This document shows positions 13,721 through 46,380 of a stretch of 64,000 nucleotides of DNA, one piece after another; position 1 is the stretch's first letter, and each line of letters starts with the position of its first letter. The stretch lies in the NCBI RefSeq assembly GCF_035594125.1, contig NC_087167.1:2130001-2194000 (forward strand), given 5' to 3'. The notes under the pieces are model-generated. The model had not been told where the DNA came from. It did not search any database and saw only the letters and a list, made by a program, of their open reading frames with translations. A program made the position numbers and the translations under genes. Source of the stretch: Scylla paramamosain (taxonomy: Eukaryota > Arthropoda > Malacostraca > Decapoda > Portunidae).

Positions 13721-15319
13721 TTGCAAGTCATAAGAATGTATTTCTATCATTGAACTGTTAACGTAAAAAGAATGAGACAAATTGCCTGTAACGTTGCTGT
13801 GTAGGTTTTATGTAGATTTAATATAGATATTTTGCGTAGATCACTATACGTCTTCGTTACAATATAAATTTACAGTCTAGTTCAGTGTTTACCTTGGTCC
13901 GGGCAAACCGCGCACCACAGGTTAGGTTGTAAAAGTTTATGCGTGGTGGGAAAAGACAAGCATTGTGGTACCAGTCATCTTCAGCCTAGCGTGTTTTAGC
14001 ACCTCCGCCCACCCATCATTACGGCAAGTTATTAGCGTCTACCAAGTACCACCCTTGCACAGACACGCACCCTCGCTACTCTGCCAAGCCTCTCCGTTTC
14101 CTTCCTTCTACCGCTGCTGTTCACGGCTATGACTTCCGCTCTCATGTAACTGTGCTCAGACACCCACGTGATTCACACCCACATCCTTCCACGGCCAAAA
14201 CATGCTGCTCCCTACGGTGCTCACACTTACCTGCCTTAATATTTGTACTTTAAGCAAACACAGGCATGACTATCTATCTACCTATCTATCTACACACACA
14301 CACGCATGTTCCTTTCATCGTAAATACACAGAGGTCTTCGACACGCACCCCCGTCTGCCCATCCTGCACTCCCATGTACGTGCATTCACCTGGCTTCACT
14401 CGCCTCGGTTTAGGGCAACACCTTCATGCTTGTTCTGAACCTGTACACGCCTCCGCTGCTCCTGGAGCTCCACCTCTGCTGCATCATGCTCGTGTTTACA
14501 GCAATCCAGATAAGCTTATTTGTATCTTTCTGATGTTCACGTAAGGTTAATTGATATTTTCTATTTTTCACTTGTATTCGTCATAAAGCTTCTTATTTTC
14601 TGTACACTGGTCATTATCTCATTTTGCACCGTATCTGCTCCAATTATTTTTTTTTAGCCATTTAATTCCTTTTTTTTTTTGCTTTAATTCCTTGCTTACG
14701 AAACAATGACAAACATTATATCATCCCTCATATTTTTTTTCCATAATTTTTATACATTGAGGCTTATCTTCTTCACATCATATGATCCCTTCGAATTAAT
14801 ATTTTCTTCTTTCTTAGCTCTTCCTTCCTTACGACTCAATGAGAAAAGACACTTACAAATCATCGTCAGAAATCTGTAGTTGGTCGCGCACCAGGAGAAA
14901 CTTGCTTGCACAGTCCTGTCAGCGGAATACTAATGGACCTCAGATCACTTACCGCCCTTCTCGAACCCCGTCAGTTAGTGTGGCAGCCGCGGGGGAGTCG
15001 AAAGTGTGTCTAGCGCTTCAATCTGATTAATGACATCACCCGTTCATTTACATTTTGTCCGCCTGCCTCCTGTTTTTATGCGCACATGTAACTGTATCGA
15101 GACGTTCCTTCCTCTTCTCTGGCTCTCCGGTACCCCTCCCTCTCTCGTGCCAGGGACGGGCAGCGCGAGGGCCTTGTCATATTAGGATGCTGTGGGTCAG
15201 TGGGCAGTTGGACGTGAGGCATTAGGAGGCTTTATAAGGGGACGAAGATAGGGAAGTGGGAGTGAGGTAATGAGAGGAAGCTTGTAAAAGTGTTATGTGA
15301 CTCGTAGGTTTGTTTACCT

Positions 15320-15535
15320 TTTTTTTCCTTGTCCTGTTTGTCTGTTATCTGTCTTGTCTGTTTGTCTTTGCTATTTGTCTCTGTAAGTTTGTCTATGTTG
15401 TTTGCCTTTGTGTGTCTGTTTGTTTTTGGTATTTGCCTTTGTCTGTCTGTTTTGTCTTTGTTGCTTGTCTTTGTTTGTTTGTTTGTTTTGTCTGTAAGTC
15501 TATTTGTTTGTCTGTCTGTCTGTCTGTTTGCTTAC
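15320..15535. repeat. Degenerate TGTCTGTTTG-type repeat
   Basis: Many imperfect TGTCTGTTTGTCTTTG-like units run directly into the (TC)n array that follows. Confidence 0.8.
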
Positions 15536-15540
15536 CCCTC

Positions 15541-15542
<2 letters not shown>

Positions 15543-15629
<87 letters not shown>
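15543..15629. repeat. (TC)n microsatellite
   Basis: Pure CT dinucleotides, about 43 units. Confidence 0.98.
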
Positions 15630-15632
<3 letters not shown>

Positions 15633-15785
15633 GCTTTTCCTCGTTTTTTTTTTTTTTTAACGATTTGATCCTGTATCTCCTGCAGGCTTTCTTCTGGTGA
15701 CTTGAATGGTTGGCTTGTAGGCTTATTTCGTGGCAGCGCCGACTGGATTTTTTAAATGACACCTGTGGAGGTTCATCCTGTCCTC

Positions 15786-15787
<2 letters not shown>

Positions 15788-15830
<43 letters not shown>
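15788..15830. repeat. (TG)n microsatellite
   Basis: Pure TG dinucleotides, about 21 units. Confidence 0.97.
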
Positions 15831-15832
<2 letters not shown>

Positions 15833-17108
15833 TATCCGTTCTATAATTTATATACATTTTCTTGACTTTGCCTACCTGCACGCCTCAGCAAACTAGTTCT
15901 TTCTGTAATTTTTTTTTTTTTTTCATCCCTGGAAATTCGCGTAAGATTTTGTTCGTATTATAAAAATGAGAGTACATGGGTGGATGTGGATGCGAGTGTT
16001 GCTGTGGATGGACGAATGGATTGGTGGATTGGCAGGCCGGGTGTGGAAACAAGATAACATCGAGCGGATGCCATCAGTCTTGTTCTGATAACACTGCTTG
16101 AAGGGAAAAAATGGCTAATCACCTTTCCAGACACCATTGTTTCATTTTACACAAGGTTTGTAACGTAGCGTCCTCATCCTGAACCACGATATCCGCCGGC
16201 CGTATGCTGTGCCGCTGGTGGGCTGAAGACAGGCAATGACCGACCCACCTTGAAGAACACTGCAGAGGACGTTGTATTAAAGTTTTGAGTGGTTTTTCCT
16301 CCCGCATTTTTCGTCCAGATACTCTAATTGCCTAATGTCGGTTAAATAATCTAGTACACTTTCATGTTCTACATTCTAATTATTCTTCTCTGTCACTTTA
16401 TTCGTCGATCACCGTGAATCACACTGACATATTACCTTTTTTATTTATTCAAAGAAGACTAATTTATTTTAAACAAAATCTACGCTACACTGTATCTTAT
16501 CCACCCAATGAGCGGCCAAAATAATAATAAAGATCAGGTCTGGAATACTGTGTGGGTGGCTGGGTGCATCTGACTCATGAACAAGGGTCGGTGGTAAGGG
16601 TCTGTCCGTAAAGGCCCAGGGGCTAAAGGTGTTTTTTTAATTCTTTTTTTTTTATTTAGTCTTCGGGAATACCTGTGTGTGTTTGCGTGGGTGTGTATGT
16701 GTGTGGACCGCTTTGTACTGAGTATCTATCTGCGTGATCCGAGACACTTGGTCGTTATTTATTCTTATTCGTGTTGGCTTCCCTGAAGAAAAGGTTCTCC
16801 AGAAAGACAACACGATACACAGTCATGGCATCGAGAGCAAAAAAAAAGAAAAAAGAAAAGAAAACTAATGACATTTAAACTCACTGCCTTACATTGAAGC
16901 AGTGAGCGTGAAAATAGAAAAATAAATGTTACTGTTTTCCCGTGGGAATATTCTTCACCTTCTCACTGTTTTATTTGTAAACTGATTTTATCTTATCCAA
17001 CACCTGGATTATTTGCTAAGACTGTTTAATTAGTTTCTTTAATTTGAGAAGCTTTGACACCTCAATTTCAAACGATTATAATGTCAACATAATAATAAGA
17101 TTGAGAGC

Positions 17109-17256
<148 letters not shown>

Positions 17257-18984
17257 GTGCACCTATCAATCCTTTCTCTACCCTTTCTCAACAGTCTCCT
17301 TCACTCCTCCCCTCCCTTTCTTTCTCCCTCCTTCCTCTTCCTTCCCTTACCAATACGTAAATTGAAAGAATATTTGATCAGATCTGTTTATTTACACCAC
17401 TCAGTATACTCTGCCCGCGGAAAGTAACAATTATGACAATAAGCTGTTCACTGACGCAAGCGTTGTTGAGGGTAAGAGAGTATCGCGGATGGGCTAGCTT
17501 TCTGTGCGTGGAAAGGCTCTGCCCAGGCCTGATCTTTAGCGGGAGGGAGAGTTTTAGGGTGCTTGAAGCTGGCATAGATCATTGAAAAGTTTAGACGTTA
17601 TGCGCCGTGATAAAAAATAAATAAATACTCTGAGGAAAGTGTAGACGCAAAGTACTGGGAGCATTCTTTTATTCTTGGTGACATTTTGGGAAAACACAAT
17701 GCCATCTTCAGAAAGTAAACTAAATCTGACTAAAAACCCTTTAAAACAACAACAACAACAACAACAAACACTTCTCTTGAAGAGACAGAAGAGACTGACC
17801 ACCTGGCCTTACACTGAAGACCTGCTAAGCTCCTGTACACCAACATATGAACATAACACCATCTTACTGTAAGGGACTCCTGTCGATAGATGGCAAACAA
17901 AACTCAAACTATATTAAATGTTAGAGACCCTAAACCTGGTTAAATATAAAAAAAATAAATAAATAAATATTACAATCCATGCCTAAATAATATGATATAC
18001 TTTTTCCAAACAATGTTAATTTTCATAGAGGTGTTACTGAAATTTGAAGGGGAATTCTGTTGATTGATTAATAGGGATTCGGTTGTCCTGAGCTGTTTCG
18101 TTACTATTTAAAAAACCTATATTTAAATTTTCTTCTCTTATATGATAGTTTAATGTATTGCAAATTCCCTAATGTTAGAAAAATTTGGGTGATTTATGGG
18201 ATCAATTTGTTCTGAATGATTTGACTTTGTGCTCGAACGTAAGGCCTGCACGTTAGTCGCTTCCTCCCTTTCTTCAAGAGAAGTGATTTTTTTTTTTTTT
18301 TATGTTAACTAGTTGTAATTGACGGTATTGTGTGTTTTTTTTTTTTTTTCGAAAGCTATCCAAAAATAAAGGAATGCTGCCAGTATTGTGCGTCTACACG
18401 GACAAGCCTTCGCGTGTGTATGTGTCTTGTCCGTACCTGTATAATGTTATGGGCAATAATTAAGTTGATTATTATCTGTGCTGAGTTGACTCTTCCCCCG
18501 GATCCTCATCTGGAGAGGCCGTGCTATTTTATACATAATGTATGATTATTGTAAACTGGTTTAGATAATGATAATAAACTTATAAACTAAAGAAAAAAAA
18601 GCTGTGAAAAAAATTGCAGTATTAACCACAAATATATAATATAAATGTAATTTTCGGAGCATCATTCCTGTCTGGCCGCAGTTGCCTCAGCCAGACGGAC
18701 GGTGTGGTAGTCAGAGGCACAATCAGAGCGAGAAACTGCCTGCTGGTAGAGGAAAATTATCCACTGGGAAGACAGGCCCGTTAGCCAATCCCTGAAGAAT
18801 GACTTAGTTTTCTCTGATAATTTAGATTGCAATTTTACCTGGTGATATTTCATTACATTGTTTGTAGTTTGTTCACAACTAAACGGGCATAACAAAACAC
18901 CCAGTAATAAAATTGTTTGTAGCAGGAAATATGTATTTGTACATAAAGTAGACTTACCTTTCATCCTTCCTTTCCAGGATAACC

Positions 18985-27548
<8,564 letters not shown>

Positions 27549-27549
27549 T

Positions 27550-27555
27550 AATAAA
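27550..27555 (+). terminator. Candidate poly(A) signal of gene A (AATAAA)
   Basis: A canonical AATAAA hexamer starts two bases after the stop codon. If used, the 3'UTR would be only about 15-30 nt. I did not see an equally clear hexamer in the next 300 bases on this strand. Confidence 0.55.
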
Positions 27556-29205
27556 GCAATTTTATGAGAAACAGCCCTTATGCGTATTCAGGCAATGCTT
27601 TCTTCATGGCTCGTTGTGTCTCCCTAGAAGTTACGCGATTAACCGGAGAAATCTAGTGTCTGACAATGTTACATGACAGATTGCAATTACGTATAAGATG
27701 GAAATGATAGCAACAGTAATTCCCGACAAGAACTAAGCGCTGCACAGCGAAAGAAAGAAAAAATTATTTTGCGATGCCCACTGTGACTATGGGGACATTG
27801 CATCAGTTTCTCACGCTGCGTTCAAAGGCGACAAACTAACGCGACCAACAGATCATTTATGCGGATGTAATACTTACCATTGTTCACGAGGGCCAAGTCC
27901 ACTATAGACTAACTGTAGTGTGTAAACTGCTATTTCCAGAGCGATTGTTCTTATCTATGTCCTTAAAGCTCTCCTTTTCTTGAATGTAATCTTAGATAAT
28001 GAAAGAAATAATTATTTATATCATCATCCGATAAAAAGATCGTTGCTGTTCCAAGTGGTTCAATAGTATTTATTGATACGTAGTGTCTAAGTAGATTAGA
28101 CATTTTTATATTCAAGAAGGCCCTGACAATGCGTTTCTCCAACTATGGATCAGAAAATATATTCGTGTTTGTTTTCTTTTTTCGGCTGAGAACTCAGTGA
28201 TGAGGAAATGCTTACCCTTCGGCTTCCTCTGAGACGGATTCAACACAGCGATGCACTGTGACTGGAATTTTGCTGCATCTCTCCATAAGCTTTACGGCGT
28301 TTCCGTCCTCACTGTCCCGCTACCTCGCCCCATGCAGAGTCGGGACGTTGGGCATTCATCGCATAGCACCGCATTATTGTGCAAGGCATTATGACTCGGT
28401 TACTCTTGAGTGAGTATATTTCTATAGATGCTACTTTGCCGCGTAAGACTAATTTGTTTAAAAGTTTACCTCAAGACATTTTTATTTATTATGGACAGGA
28501 AGGTGCGTGCAAGGGCCTGATGGCATATACTTAACATGTAACCGAATCACACATGTATAATGTGCCAAACCCTTTGTGATTTTGTTTGTTTCTGTGTTAT
28601 TTAATTCATAAATTATGTTATTTGGTTGATGTCGAAAAAAAACTAGTTGATTATTATATGATCTGTTTTCAATGATAATTTTTATTTGCAAATTAAGACA
28701 GTATGTTCTAAAATACAATGCAAGATTTCATATTTCATCGACATTGCCAGCGTCTGGTTGGAGCTAGCGAGAATCAATGTGTTGTTTCAGTTTTCCTTGC
28801 TGAACCAGCACCAAGATTGAAACCCGCTCACTCTTCCCAGATTTTCCTCTTGTCTACTGCCAATTAAGCAAATCCTCTTCAATGTGATTCTTTTATCATT
28901 TGCCTAACACTCTGCGACCTTTGAAAATGACAGTACCACGTTGGTGATTACAGTGATGAAATTCACTATCTCGCTCGAACCCATTATGACTTATTCGGAT
29001 CAGTTATTTCATAATTTTAGACAAAAGAGCGACTCCAGTCTTATTTTCTCGTTTTATTCAACATCAACCATATAATGAGCAAAATATACAACAACTGTAT
29101 CGTAGACTAAGTTATGTGAGCATTATCTTGTTGAATATAACACAACAGATAACCAAAATTTGAGCTTTATTCCATAACCTTATTTTTGCGGACATGAAAA
29201 CTCGA

Positions 29206-29290
<85 letters not shown>

Positions 29291-29564
29291 GGGGGATATT
29301 GATAGAACAGTTTTTCCTTGCTTTTCCTTGCAGAATATGAAGATTGAGCTACCTACAGTTTTTTTTTTTTTTTTAGGACAGTAGGAGAGATTTCATGATA
29401 AACATAAGCCTTCTTCGAAACAAGACCAAAGAGAATGTAATGTGTCATTAAGATTCATACAAATTCTTTTAAACTTGTCGGTAATGTTCATAATATCTAG
29501 TAAATGCTCCTGAAGTTATTTGGGAGAAACACGTTCATTTTTATATCAGTTATAGATATATTCA
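27556..29564. other. Intergenic spacer between convergent genes A and B
   Basis: About 2 kb without any supported gene, RNA gene or recognisable element except a (GA)n array at 29211-29286 and a T-run near 29360. It separates the 3' ends of two convergent genes. Confidence 0.6.
29211..29286. repeat. (GA)n microsatellite
   Basis: Pure AG dinucleotides followed by a run of G. Confidence 0.98.
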
Positions 29565-29570
29565 TTTATT
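29565..29570 (-). terminator. Candidate poly(A) signal of gene B (AATAAA, minus strand)
   Basis: TTTATT on the + strand reads AATAAA on the minus strand, about 345 bases downstream of the gene B stop. It is the closest canonical hexamer I saw; another lies at 29166-29171. Either or neither may be used. Confidence 0.35.
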
Positions 29571-29912
29571 TTCGCTGCACGGATATGTGAAACTTACGGA
29601 TATATACTGACATGTAATAAATTCATGATTAAAGAAAGGCAAGGATGCAGGTATATGATAAATACGCTAACTAGTGAAAAGCTTTGTATTGCACAACATC
29701 ATGATACATAACTATGTATGATTATGTGCTTTGATGAAAATACCAACACATCTTAACATTATTCCACCAACAATTTGAAAACTGATCAGAAACAATAGTT
29801 AACTTTGTCCAAGGGAGAACCAAGTGGATTTGTTTCACTCCAGTCATTGTTAACCTGTTGTATTTCTAATATGATTTTAACTCCCAATGACATACATATA
29901 ACGTTCAGCCCC

Positions 29913-39254
<9,342 letters not shown>

Positions 39255-39385
39255 GGTGTGGTGGCGGCGGTATCGATCGTGTCACGGTTGGTTGTTGTGG
39301 TGGTGGTGGTGGCAGTGGTTGTGGTGGTGGTGTGTCCCAGGTCAGAGTCAGCACACCAGTGGGAGGGGCTGAAGGTGTTGTCCTG

Positions 39386-39393
39386 CTTTTATA
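39386..39393 (-). promoter_or_regulatory. TATA box of gene B (TATAAAAG, minus strand)
   Basis: A consensus TATAAAAG reads on the minus strand. About 24-30 bases downstream lies CTTCAGCC (around 39370), similar to an arthropod initiator, so transcription probably starts near 39363-39370. The spacing to the ATG at 39254 gives a 5'UTR of about 110 nt. Confidence 0.65.
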
Positions 39394-39697
39394 CCCTCAC
39401 ACAGGACAGGTCCACCTCGGCTCAGTGCGGGGCACATGGTCACTGGCTGGAGAGTTCAGGTGTCCCCTGCATTTTTACCTTACATAGCTATCCATTGTAG
39501 CATCAACTTTGCTGTTGTCGTGATGTGTGATTGTGTCGTTGATTTCTCGTGGAAAAGATAAGAGGAGGTGATGTAACGTTCATTGGCAGCCGACGCCCCT
39601 TGTCCTGGCTGGCAGGTGGCCTGTGCTCCTGTCCGTTCCGCTCTTTATGCCATTAGTCAGGACAGTTTCGTTTCTTCGTATATTGACGCCGTAAGTG

Positions 39698-39826
<129 letters not shown>

Positions 39827-41414
39827 CATGAATCCCCATAAGGGTGTGGCTGCGACAGAAGTTTCCATTTATACTTATCTTTACATTCCCTTGCATACTT
39901 CAGTCCCCTCGTTCTTCTCCTATTCCTTTCTCTCACACCTTCCAGCACTCTCACCTCGCCTTTCACTGGAGATCGTCCGCTTGCCACCAACGAATGCACA
40001 ATACAGTTTAATGGTGATTGTTCGGGACCAGCATTTTTTCCTTATATTTTCAAGTGCTTCAAATTCATGAGGGAGGTGAGACATCCAAAGTTATATGAAG
40101 GCTGCACCTACGTGTTCTCGTCTTCTGAGAGGCTCGAGTACATCAAACTGGACTTTCTTTGTTATGTAAAAGGTTGATATTACAATGTGTCACAGTTTTC
40201 ACGGATGAAGAAGTCCAAGAGATAAGCTGTACAAACAGCAAACACTGCAGGCAATCAGGCGGCAGCGACACTAGTGGTACCGCCGCCACTCTCCCTCCCC
40301 GCCGCCCTCAGCAACTCTGGCTCTTGTTCCAAAATAATAGAAATATTCATTTGAATATGATGATGAGGCATGTTTTGTGAGTAGAGTTATTTGAATTTAT
40401 TTATAGTTTGTCGTTGATTAAAAATGTAAATCACTAGCGTTAATATTCACACATTTGGTGACAGACATATTATTATAATACCAATGGGCGAAATGAATTA
40501 ATACAATGAGTCAACTGTGACGGTGAAATATGCTGTCGGGATGAGCACACGACAGGATCGGACCCCTGCGGCGGCCTCACAGTGCTCGGCTCTGCTTTGT
40601 CATCACAGCCGGGAACTAATTTGGGAGAGGCGCACCGCTAATTAAAGATTCAGGTCCGTTGTTGGCGTGTGCATGTAGTGACCCTCACAATGTATCCGGG
40701 TAATCACCGCGTGTCACACCTCAGAGTGGGGCCTTTAAGGAGGGAAGGGGCAGGTCAGTCACCCCTCCCTGGCGACCCAAGCCCCACCTGGCGAGGCCCT
40801 TCCTCACCTCACCTGTTCCAAGACTTATGTAACTAATCAGATTACTGAGAAGACTCGTGTAACTCTAATCAAATTACTGAGAAACTCGGTGTGCACGTTA
40901 CGTTAAGACGTCCTTCCTATTTACGATATGTATATGCACTAGTACATTGTCTGTTTTGTCACTATCACATTTCCTTTCTTCTGTAGTGGCTTGTTTTTTT
41001 GCATGATATGCCTGTCAAGAATAAGTTTTAATAAATTGTTGGTATGCAGTAGATTACAGTAAGATTACACTAGTCCAGAAAGTTATAATTTTATGAAATA
41101 CATGAAATTACTCTAACATTACAAACGAGAAAGTTGTCAAGGAATTAGACACGTGTTGGGTGTTGCCGCGTGGTGCATGTCCTTCACGACGACAACAAAC
41201 ACGGAGGGGACACGTAATATAGGAATTACGTGTGTAAGTGGTGAGACGATGCGGGAGTGGGTTGGAGCGGTGACAACCAAGGCATCAACTGCTAATGGCT
41301 TGAGAGGCTGAGAGAAGAATGGTAGGGCTTTTTTCCGTAAATACTTGCATTTTTAACAGCAGCAGGAAAACACGTATAATAAGGTAAAGGTGGGTGATTT
41401 TCGTGGAGCAGGAT

Positions 41415-41415
<1 letters not shown>

Positions 41416-41463
<48 letters not shown>
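41416..41463. repeat. (TG)n microsatellite
   Basis: Pure TG dinucleotides, about 24 units. Confidence 0.97.
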
Positions 41464-41464
<1 letters not shown>

Positions 41465-41624
41465 CCTGAAGAGCTGCTGCAAGGAAAGTAGACAACGTTT
41501 CAATATACGGTACTGTTAAGGGATAGAGTGCTACCTGTCTGGGATGGAAAGGAGTCGTTACTGTGCGGCTTGGGGTGGAAGAACACATGATCGGCTCCTA
41601 CATTCTTGGTCTGTATGTTTGTAT

Positions 41625-41685
<61 letters not shown>

Positions 41686-41735
41686 CGCGTGCGCGCGTGT
41701 GCGCGCGCATGCACGCGTGTGCACGCGCGTGCGCG
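41625..41735. repeat. (TG)n followed by GCGC/GTGC alternating tract
   Basis: TG units to about 41680, then about 55 bases of almost perfectly alternating purine-pyrimidine sequence rich in GCGC and GTGC. Confidence 0.95.
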
Positions 41736-44682
41736 TCCTGTATACATAGCGCTCGAACATTAAACCCTCGCCCGTGAGGCACTATAAATATAAATTTTTA
41801 TTACCCATCTGGCAGTTTTTTTCTCCCCTGATATCTTTTTTATTTATTCATTTATTTTTTTTTGACGTCACTGAAGAAACGTGCGAGAAAAGTCGAGGAC
41901 TTACAAAGGGCTGCAAATTGTCAGTATTCTTTTTTTTTTTTTTTTTTTTATATAGGCCTTAATTAAAGGGCGGTGAAAGGTCAGTATCTTTTCGTATAGG
42001 AGTCTAGTTTATTGACGTTCGCCATTGCGACCCATGCTGCTGGTGAAGAAAACAGAACTCACGATAGTGAAGAAGATGGGATTATAATGAAAACTCACAA
42101 CACTAGCTTTTAAGTACAGTAAGGTACTCAGGTTCAGTATACAACATTTTGACACGTACAGTTTGAGTAGTGTTCTATTTTAAGACTGGCTATATGTTTG
42201 AATGGAAGAGTGATGGGGAAGGGACGGGAAGAACACATGTATAGCGCACGTGTTTGTTTTGCGGTCCTTGTCCTCTATCGCTTCGTTTTTTTCCTTCCCC
42301 TTTATTTGTTTGGTCGTTACTGGACAAGACAGTCAAACAAATCGTTGTCCCCTTATCTGCCATGACCCTCGTCTGTCACAAGTGTTGGGTGGGGCCGGCT
42401 TGGGAGTGGGACGGATTGCTGCGGTGACTGTCCTTGCGTCCCCTGCAGGACATGGACCGGAGAGGTGACCTACGCATAGCCGCTGCAGTCTAACAAGGTA
42501 CAATTCCTGTTCTCCTTTTTTTAAATATTATTAGCTAAAAGCACGAAAGGCCTCAAGAGTCAAGCTAAATGTCTTGCCATACTTTTTGTGAACGGTAGTG
42601 ATTTTTTAAGTGTATTTAGAAGGAAAATTATTCTCAGAGCATTGACCCTGTGAGTTCATATATGCAGGGTTCCTGGAACACCTATTTGGCCGCGTTCCAG
42701 GAGTACCAGCGTATCGGGACGTGTTCTAACAGTAGTGTTTTCATTGTTGAATCGCACACCATGTTTTTCATTCATTCTTCCCGCGATGTAGATTAAGTTC
42801 TGCATTCCTATATGTTTCATCATCTGCTATGCACTGGTCTTAAGCTCTAGTGAAAGTCAGTGGATTTTTCAAGGGTGTTTCCGTAATTTTGATGATAAAT
42901 TAACTGGGATTATGTGCCATAGAAAATAAGTGAATGGATAATAATCACTAAATAAATATGAAATGATTCAGTGATTGTAACGGTAAAAAAAAAAAAAAGT
43001 ATGGAGAGAACGATGCGTTTAAGAACACGGGTTTAATATATATGTAATTGTTTGATAATTGCTGTGTGATTTTAGAGATATTTCTTTTCTCCAACAATAT
43101 ATTTTGGTGAAGTGCACAACGGCGTAGAGCGTGCAAGCAGCGAGACTGTACCGTGGAGAGAGTGGTGAAGGGGAACGTTTGATGTAGTTACATTCCCACT
43201 AACCGTCTGATTTTGGCACATTCTCAAACGTTTCAGTGACTAGTCGACTAACTTTAACAGGCTGTAGTGAAACTTACTTGGGTTTTAAAGGACGTGTTCG
43301 TAATTATAGTGATCGTTTAACAAGGTTTCTATACTATCAGAGTAAAAAAAGGGGTAAAAATAAGAAAAGAGAGCCACACTAACAATCTCTGTGACTTCTC
43401 AAAGTAGCCCTAACGAAGCTTCAAAGCGTTAATAACAAGCGCCTTCGTACGTCACCCGTCACTCTGTCCTGTTGGTCTCTTCATCACCCTGCCCACACCT
43501 TCCAAATCAAACGCTCCCACGCTGCCCCAGCACATCCCATCCCTGCACTGCACCGCACCAAGACCGCGTAGCTTGACCTCCCCCTTCCATTCTTCCTCCC
43601 CAACCCCTTTACGAACCTCAACCCCAGCCCCTCTCCATCCTCTTTAATTTCGCTTTCCCCCACCCCAAACCTCCACCATGATTCTCCCGCCTGGATCCAC
43701 CTCGGGCCTTGTATGCCAGACACGAGCCTTGTATAAATTCTAATCAGGATATCCTTGTCGCCTTGCAGTGTGAATGATGCTGACAAAGTGTTGCCTCGCA
43801 TTGTGCCGCCCACTTGATACTCCTCCGGCTAGTAGTATACGGACGCGTATAGTCATGGAAAAAAAGAAAGATAACGGTAATAATTATGAAGCCAACGACT
43901 TGTTCGTAAACGTAAGCTTGGTGTAAAGGAGTAACATCACAGCGCAATAATTAACCAAGTTCACCAGCGGTAGCAGTGCAGCAGACACCATTTCTCGTGG
44001 TCTGAATACCCTTGGTGTGATCGTGATCAGCAAGTCATTTCCAGAGCGTGTTAAACCCCGCCGGAAGCAGCCGGTGCAGAGGCAATCGTTTCTGGATGAA
44101 AAATTTGGTAAACTCCGTCGGGGCTCTTTGTGCGACAAATAGCCCCGGGGGACTCCACACTGGAACTATTCTTCACTTTGCCAAGTTATTTATTGCACAG
44201 GTTTTCGCCTTGTTCCCCTTATTGAATATTAATATTCAAGCTGAAGCGGAAAATTACTTTTTAGAAATATTTACCTAGATCTATTTGTCTATCTAACTAA
44301 CTAACCAAACAACTAACTAAACTTATTAACTGACCAATTAAATCAATGAATTATGTATTGGAGTTATGAGAATAGGTCTGTGCTTCATGAGATTAGGATG
44401 ATGTGCACTTAGTACATGGGTGGGTTCGAACCAGTGCACGCCCGCGGCACTTGCAAAAAGAGCTTATTGACAGTTTGTCAGGCGTTGGCTGATCTAAGGG
44501 CGTGACCACCAAATGACATCACAATCACATTCTATAAATATACTTCTTTTCGTACCAATAAAGATGTCTGAGTTGATGTCAGTGTAAAAATATAAAGAAA
44601 ACGAAGTTATAATTTCACGATATTAGTGACGAGGAAATTATTAAGTTTTTACCAGTTTCATTTATTTCCAAAAACTCATCCC

Positions 44683-44684
<2 letters not shown>

Positions 44685-44721
<37 letters not shown>
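44685..44721. repeat. (AC)n microsatellite abutting SINE copy 2
   Basis: About 18 AC units ending at the SINE 5' boundary. Confidence 0.97.
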
Positions 44722-45099
<378 letters not shown>

Positions 45100-45454
45100 A
45101 CGCTTTCTGTTTCTTACTCGTGCTTTGTTTGATGTATACACTCACGCCATCCATTTATACTCCCAAAAATCATGAACTGTATTTCCATTTATTCGTTTGC
45201 ACAAAGGTCTCAGGAGGAAGATGGTGGCTGGAAGTTGTTAGAGGGGCGTGATGCGTATATGGGGCTGTGAAGGCTCAAGGAAAAGATCGAGTATTAGAAT
45301 AAACATTAAGGGTAAGGCTCAGAGCTCAATGGACGGTCCTAAATAGGTGTATGTAAGCGAGGATCCAAGTACAGATTTTGTGTAGAAATTAGGAGCTTAG
45401 GGGCCCAGTAGCGTAGTGTGTGTGTGGTTTGTTGGAAATATATAGGCAGAGGTT

Positions 45455-45455
<1 letters not shown>

Positions 45456-45542
<87 letters not shown>
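45456..45542. repeat. (TG)n microsatellite
   Basis: About 43 TG units. Confidence 0.98.
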
Positions 45543-45543
<1 letters not shown>

Positions 45544-45605
45544 TGAGCACTCACTATACATGCATGACCAAACAAGAGAAAAAAAAATATGATCAACATT
45601 TTTTC

Positions 45606-45707
<102 letters not shown>

Positions 45708-45762
45708 TCCATTCTCGTTTATTAAAATCTGCCACAGTATAATTTTTTATATCTAGTCTTTT

Positions 45763-45788
45763 ACACACACACACACACACACACACAC
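45763..45788. repeat. (AC)n microsatellite
   Basis: About 13 AC units. Confidence 0.93.
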
Positions 45789-46283
45789 GTAGCTACACCC
45801 GAGGACTATAGTAGGTTGGCTTGGAAGGAAGGATATTTGGACCCATCCATTGAGGGTTTGGAAAGTGACTCAGGATCTGGAGCGACGGGATTCAGGCTTT
45901 TGAGCTTTGTTTTACAGTCGGCATTTGTAGGCTGTGGGGACTCTGTAATACACAGCAGCACTTGGCAATGGATGACAGGGGATACGACTCTTGAATTAGC
46001 AGTAAAAAAAAAAAAGAGGGACATAACACTCCGAAGCGATCAAGTTGTTTGGGTGGGGGTTTGCGACTGTATCGGAGGAGGAAAGGTGTGTGAAATGTTT
46101 AAATGAGAAAAGGAAAAAAGGAAATGGTGAACTAAAGTAGTGTCGTAAAATGGGAAAGAGTCAAGAGGAGGAAGAGAGGGAGGGGAGTGAGGCACAAGGG
46201 GAGGATGACAACCGAAATACTTGGAACCATGAAAAAGTCACAGATTGAGGGGATGGCAGAGGGGACAGTATCTGCGCCAACGT

Positions 46284-46301
46284 TTTGTTTGTTTGTTTGT
46301 T

Positions 46302-46380
<79 letters not shown>
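46284..46380. repeat. (TTTG)n(TG)n compound microsatellite
   Basis: Five to six TTTG units pass into about 36 TG units. Confidence 0.97.

Noticed and set aside
44420..44470. B-box-like GGGTTCGAACC suggesting another tRNA or SINE
   Set aside because: No A box at the right distance and no match to the other SINE copies. The motif alone is too short.
45816..46106. 96-residue open frame as a gene
   Set aside because: It contains a Lys run from an A tract and has no recognisable domain or splice sites. It could be a remnant of a mobile element, but I cannot support that.
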